Assembly: GCA_029747015.1 (NCBI GenBank)
Contig: JAKOGI010001559.1
Span: 82,792 to 146,791 of the forward strand
Length of the DNA: 64,000 nucleotides
Direction of reading: 5' to 3'
Source of the DNA: Carnegiea gigantea
Lineage: Eukaryota; Streptophyta; Magnoliopsida; Caryophyllales; Cactaceae
Shown: positions 59,901 to 64,000 of the stretch, one piece after another
Layout of the letters: each line of letters begins with the position of its first letter
Numbering within the stretch: position 1 is the first letter of the stretch
Made by a program: the position numbers and the translations under genes
The notes under the pieces: generated by a model
Databases searched by the model: none
Told to the model about the DNA's origin: nothing
Seen by the model: only the letters and a program-made list of their open reading frames with translations

Positions 59901-62900
59901 CTATATTGGTTATCTCTACCAGAAGATGGCTCCGCTCCCTCAACAGGAGCAGTATGAGGTGAGCCCTTCGTTTCTTTTACTAGAATGCTGTTCGCTTAAA
60001 GAATTGATGCTATTTGCTCCTGGAATCTCTGATTTTGCATCTCTTGCTGCAGCTTGGTTACAGGGATTTTTTGCAGTCTCCATTACAAGTAAAGTTCTAT
60101 CTAATATCTATTATGTTTAGCATTGACATTTGCTATATCGAATTATCTGTATTCTTTTGTGTCACATTATTATTATAGGCTGTTTCACTGCCTTCTTTTG
60201 CTTGACTTGCTTTGTTGCCATGTGCAGCCTCTCATGGATAATCTTGAGGCCCAAACATATGAAACATTTGAACAGGATGCTGTGAAATACATTCAGGTCA
60301 GAGCTTGGATTGCGGTATTTCACTAAGATTGTCAGGTTTACTGTTGTAATATAATATTGATATGTCTTGTTGCTGACTTTGTACTCCTGATGGTATTCAA
60401 TCCAAAACCCCCTTCCTCTAAGAGACAAAAAGGCAAATTGATGTTATGTGCTGACAGTTTAGTAGCTGCCTTACTGGACAGCAGACTTTGATGCTATATG
60501 TAGTTGTTAAAAAGAAATCTACTGAAGATTTGGATTAACTGCATTCAGAAGATAGATAGATTTCCATGTTCATAGCTAAATCGGTATCCTTTCTCATTGG
60601 TGATTATGTCTCTTGGCAGTACCAAAGAGCAGTCAGTAAAGCTTTGTTCGACAGGGTTCCTGATGATAATGCTTCTACAGTAACCACTGTAAGTAGAAAT
60701 ACGTCAGTGACATCCTCTGTTGTTTCTTGTTTATCTGGGGATTTTGTTGCGCATGTATTTAGCAGTTGAACTGGGGGAAGTTGTGGGCATCATTGTCGTT
60801 ATTGTTTGCAGGTGTTGATGGTTGTTGGAGCAGGACGTGGACCTCTGGTCCGAGCATCTTTACAGGTTGGCTATGGTGTATCCTTTTTTTTTTTAATCCT
60901 TTTTTTTGAATGGAAATCTTTGTTAGCTGAGTTGCTTATATGCTCACCTTTGTTGGTGTTTCGGGTGACACTGACATTAACCCAGTATCAGAAAATATAA
61001 TGAAATACTCAATGTGAAATTGTGAATCTTCCTTAAATCTTATGGTAATTGGTATCCTTTCCCAAGTAGGGATTACTGTGTCCACTCCTCCCTCCCCAAA
61101 AAAAAAAAAAAACGTACTTGTGTTTGCTTATGCCGTGTTAGAGGGTATAATGCTTTATAGCGCGCTTTCTGTTCTAAATATTTGAAGATCAAGCCTATGT
61201 CTAAGGAATTCCATTTTTTTGTTTGTCTTTAAGTTTGACTTGCTATTTGCAGCAGGTGCTTTGTGCCTGGTGTGGGACATGGTAACCCAAGATTTGATGA
61301 CATGCAGTCTGAACTCTTCCCTTTTGGTCTTCACTATTTGGTGAATTGTTCACATATTGTTCCAGGATGTTGTGTCATCCAGGCAGGGAAATTCTGTTGT
61401 TTATACAGTCGCATTATCACTGGTGTGGTGATGGGGTGATTTTTGGCATAAATTATGGTGACGTTAACATGTTGTAATAGCACAAAGCACTTGGTTGTTT
61501 GCAATTCAGTTATAGGTGCTTGAGTGTTTATTAAGTCCATTGTTGGAGGATTTAGCTTCTGCATTAAACAGGACTAGCCTTTTTGTTGTCTGTTCTGTGC
61601 TGCACTTTTTGTTGTCTGCTGCAATTAGAGTGCTTAAGTGCTCCATAATTTGAGGTTTTTTTAATAGAGCTTTTTCCCTTTATATTGTATTTAAGATTAT
61701 TAGTTGGCTTAGCACTTACTCCTAACTCCTTTCTATGTAGGCAGCTGAAGAAACTGGCAGAAAGTTGAAAGTTTATGCTGTGGAAAAAAATCCTAATGCC
61801 GTAATCACTCTTCATGTAAGTTGCCATTTGTTAATTACTCTGTGTAAGTTGCCATTTGTAAAATTTAATCCTGCTACCTCTAGCTCTAAGTAATTGATTT
61901 GAACGAGACAATGTCCTCTTGTTGCTTCATAGTCTGTCATAGAATGGTCAAATTAACTGAGGATGTGAACCACATTCATGCATCGTTGTTTCATACCCAA
62001 ATGACCCGTGATCTTGGTAGCTACTGTTTTTTGTGTTGGGTCATGGTTACAGCTGTGGCTACTGTGACTTGGTCATCTTTGTTTTTTTGTTCCCAAATGC
62101 CTCTGAATGGCTGTCTTGAGGTAATTTATTGTGGGGATTGCAATTTTTAGTATTGTAAAATAGTTTGGAAGGTTTTTTAAAAATCTTAACTGGTATGGTC
62201 TTGGTAGCTATCACTGCATGGATGTTAGATGGACTCCATTAGTGAAGATATATAGTTCTAGGTTTGTATTCTGTCTGTCTTTAATGATTTTACTTGCGAA
62301 GGAATCTTGAGACATGCTGTATATAATTACTTGTGTTTTGTATTCCAGAGCTTGGTAAAGCTTGAAGGATGGGAGAATATTGTTACCATAGTATCCAGCG
62401 ACATGCGTTGCTGGAATGCCCCTGAGAAAGCCGACATTTTGGTAGTTTTTATGTCTGTTGCGGCTTTGTTGTGTTTATTATCTTTATCACCAAATTCACT
62501 CCGGTGTCATACTGTTGAATTTAGGTCAGCGAACTTTTGGGTTCTTTTGGTGATAATGAACTTTCTCCGGAGTGCCTTGATGGAGCTCAGAGATTTCTGA
62601 AACCAGATGGTATATCTATTCCATCATCGTACGTATCAGTGTTGACAATTTGTTTCTTGGTCTTGGCATTCACTTTATTGAACTTCTAATATCATACGTC
62701 CCATCAACTCCAAGAATCCGTGAATACTTCGTTTCTGCATAAGTAATTTTCTTCCTTTCAGGTACACTAGCTTCCTCCAGCCAATTACGACATCAAAATT
62801 GTTTAATGATGTAAGAACCTTCTCTGGCTTTCCAATTTTCATTATTATTTGTGCACCATCTTATTTGATTTTCTTTTCAACCTCCCCCTCGGTTGCAGGT

Positions 62901-63940
62901 CAAGGCGCATAAAGATTTACTGCATTTTGAAACTGCGTATGTTGTGAAACTGCACAAAGTAGCCAGGCTTGCTCCTTGTCAGCCAGTAGGTCCCTTTTCT
63001 CTCCTGCCCAATGCTATTGCAGTATTATGCTCTTTCTGCATCTCAACCACTGTTGCCTTGATTTTTCTTTACCCTTTATTCGAAGGATTGCCAGAAGCTT
63101 TTCTTCCCTACTTATGCAATTTTAGATGATTTGTATTCTGTTGACTGGCACAGGTCTTTACTTTTACCCATCCAAACTATTCGCCCAATAAAGACAATCA
63201 GCGTTATACGAAATTAAAGTTCGAGATACCTAGCGACACAGGGTCAGCACTGGTGCATGGTATGTGAAACTCCCAACTGAATTCAGGTGGATGAATCTTG
63301 TGTTACCGGTTGAGTGTAAATGATAATTGCCTACGCATTAAATCAGGGAGAAATCAAGAAACTAATTTACTCTGTGCAGCATGAGATCACTCTCAGCTAA
63401 GAATTCGATCTACTATAAGTGCAGCTGTGTGAGTCCCCCCCCCCCCCCCGGTGATCCCAACTTGAGTTTTAAGCTTGTGCCCGAAAAGAATCAGGGTAAT
63501 TTGATTGATCTCCAAATAAATGAATAAGCATAATGCGTGGAACTATGATTGGTCTGCTATTCCCTTCCATAGGAGTCCATCGCTAGCACATGCCCCTCAC
63601 AAAATGACCCACTTGTGTCTTTGTTGTGGCTATATGACATTCACCTGCAGAGTGGGTAGTTGTATTAAGTTGTCTTAAATGATTAAATCTGTCTTATATG
63701 ATTGGATAAACAATGCTGGATAGAGATAGTGTTGATAGAGTTAAGTCTATATGTTTGTTCACGGAGATGGCATTCTTAATCTAGTTACTGTACTTTCAGC
63801 CCCTTGTTTTATTTTGACCAAAGGTGTTTCCTTTCTTTCAATTGCTTGACAGGATTTGCTGGATACTTTGATGCAACCCTGTACAAAGATGTCCATCTTG
63901 GAATAGAACCCTCCATGCCAACTCCCAACATGTTCAGCTG
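50722..63940 (+). CDS. PRMT5: Protein arginine N-methyltransferase 5 (type II), 21 exons, 3' end outside window
   Basis: Makes symmetric dimethylarginine on histones and Sm proteins; the Arabidopsis orthologue is SKB1. Exons: 50722-50856, 55304-55421, 56247-56356, 57138-57227, 57318-57380, 57971-58062, 58148-58223, 58303-58389, 59042-59099, 59867-59958, 60053-60088, 60228-60296, 60620-60688, 60812-60865, 61741-61815, 62349-62441, 62525-62628, 62762-62810, 62899-62985, 63154-63259, 63853-63940. All join in frame for 583 codons; about 60 C-terminal residues should follow. Landmarks: N-terminal barrel ([26 protein letters not shown]); [15 protein letters not shown] with the PRMT5-type Phe (about residue 333); SAM motif [24 protein letters not shown] with the double-E pair (about residues 442 and 451); THPN. 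No stop or frameshift. Exon 9 is the least conserved part and its donor (GCTG|GTAATG) is chosen by frame. Confidence 0.95.
50909..51425. repeat. Tandem duplication, period about 300 bp, PRMT5 intron 1
   Basis: GATTGCCTATGGTGACTAAT starts near 50943 and again at 51241. Both are followed by GTGCATAGTCAGTCAGT, TTGATTTGTT, TGAACCATTTGAGTG and ACTACA in the same order. The second unit is somewhat shorter. Confidence 0.8.
52972..53456. mobile_element. hAT-type MITE in PRMT5 intron 1, 8 bp target duplication
   Basis: Flanked by the exact 8 bp repeat GTACTAGC (52964-52971 and 53457-53464). The ends are related: AAAAAGCACGAGACGC at the left, and AAAAAAGCCCGCTTGAGG as the reverse complement of the right. 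The GAGGCGC/GCCTAGGCG-rich ends are a common plant repeat. No transposase frame. Confidence 0.7.
53605..54320. repeat. Three tandem copies of a 279 bp unit, PRMT5 intron 1
   Basis: Units start at 53605, 53884 and 54163, exactly 279 bp apart, each with TGGTGGCC-A-TAGCC-GTCACAT. They are followed by GTGTG-TTGGTCA-TAAGCT-ACCT and the GATGG(C/A)CA block. The third copy stops at about 54320. Units are clearly diverged by substitutions. Confidence 0.85.
54477..54590. repeat. Perfect 2 x 57 bp tandem duplication, PRMT5 intron 1
   Basis: 54477-54533 and 54534-54590 are identical by eye (TTTACGGCCGATG...AAAGCCTTGA). Lack of divergence implies a very recent event or an assembly duplication. Confidence 0.9.
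55877..55914. repeat. C26-A12 homopolymer junction, PRMT5 intron 2
   Basis: 26 consecutive C followed directly by 12 A. It is the longest of several poly-C/poly-A or poly-T/poly-G junctions in the window. Confidence 0.9.
56911..56947. repeat. (TC)n microsatellite, PRMT5 intron 3
   Basis: A continuous TC run followed by GGGGCGGGGTGGGGG. Non-coding. Confidence 0.9.
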
Positions 63941-64000
63941 GTATCGCCTCAAAGTTCTCTTTTTCATGGTCCTCCAACTTGCATTCAAGTGCTGCTATCT

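Overview
This is a stretch of a plant nuclear genome, most likely a eudicot. It has intron-rich genes with GT/AG junctions, long AT-rich intergenic and intronic DNA, and many plant-type LTR retrotransposons and MITE-like repeats. No sequence here fixes the species. No rRNA, tRNA, CRISPR or prokaryote-like operon was seen.

Layout. (1) 1-1175: last two exons of an alpha carbonic anhydrase (CA) gene that enters from the left edge. (2) 1400-7607: a nest of retroelements. A small TRIM-like element (minus strand) has been entered by a Ty1/copia element (minus, 1562-4250, target duplication TTACT). It abuts a 5'-truncated plus-strand copy of the same copia family (4526-7607). (3) 9503-15677: a second, apparently complete alpha-CA gene in tandem with the first. 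It has seven coding exons, and a third, internally deleted copia element (9732-12634, target duplication TAATT) sits in its first intron. A MITE-like element lies in intron 5. (4) 15678-21100: AT-rich intergenic DNA with degenerate MITEs, a diverged tandem repeat and a trinucleotide microsatellite. (5) 21116-24132: tubulin-folding cofactor A, plus strand. (6) 26415-28297 (possible leader to about 30.2 kb): a four-TM DUF1218 protein gene, minus strand, convergent with cofactor A. (7) 30.2-35.9 kb: intergenic, with a dense CA/GT/TA/AG microsatellite field (33.3-34.4 kb) between MITE-like units. (8) 35913-48252: a 12.3 kb Ty3/gypsy chromovirus (Tekay/Del-like), minus strand, with 3.07 kb LTRs and target duplication AATAG. 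It has broken gag and pol, a C-terminal chromodomain, and an extra uninterrupted acidic ORF between PBS and gag. (9) 50722 to the right edge: PRMT5 (protein arginine methyltransferase 5), 21 coding exons visible, with the 3' end outside the window.

The host genes do not form a pathway. They are ordinary single-copy-type or tandem genes: CO2/bicarbonate chemistry, tubulin folding, a DUF1218 membrane protein and symmetric arginine methylation. The least ordinary material is in the mobile DNA and introns: a retrotransposon carried in the alpha-CA first intron, LTRs whose length differences come from internal repeat copy number, a nested TRIM whose break lies at its primer-binding site, the intact accessory ORF in an otherwise decayed chromovirus, and several tandem duplications in PRMT5 intron 1. 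I found no convincing undescribed biological system. All exon boundaries were read by eye from splice sites and reading frame.
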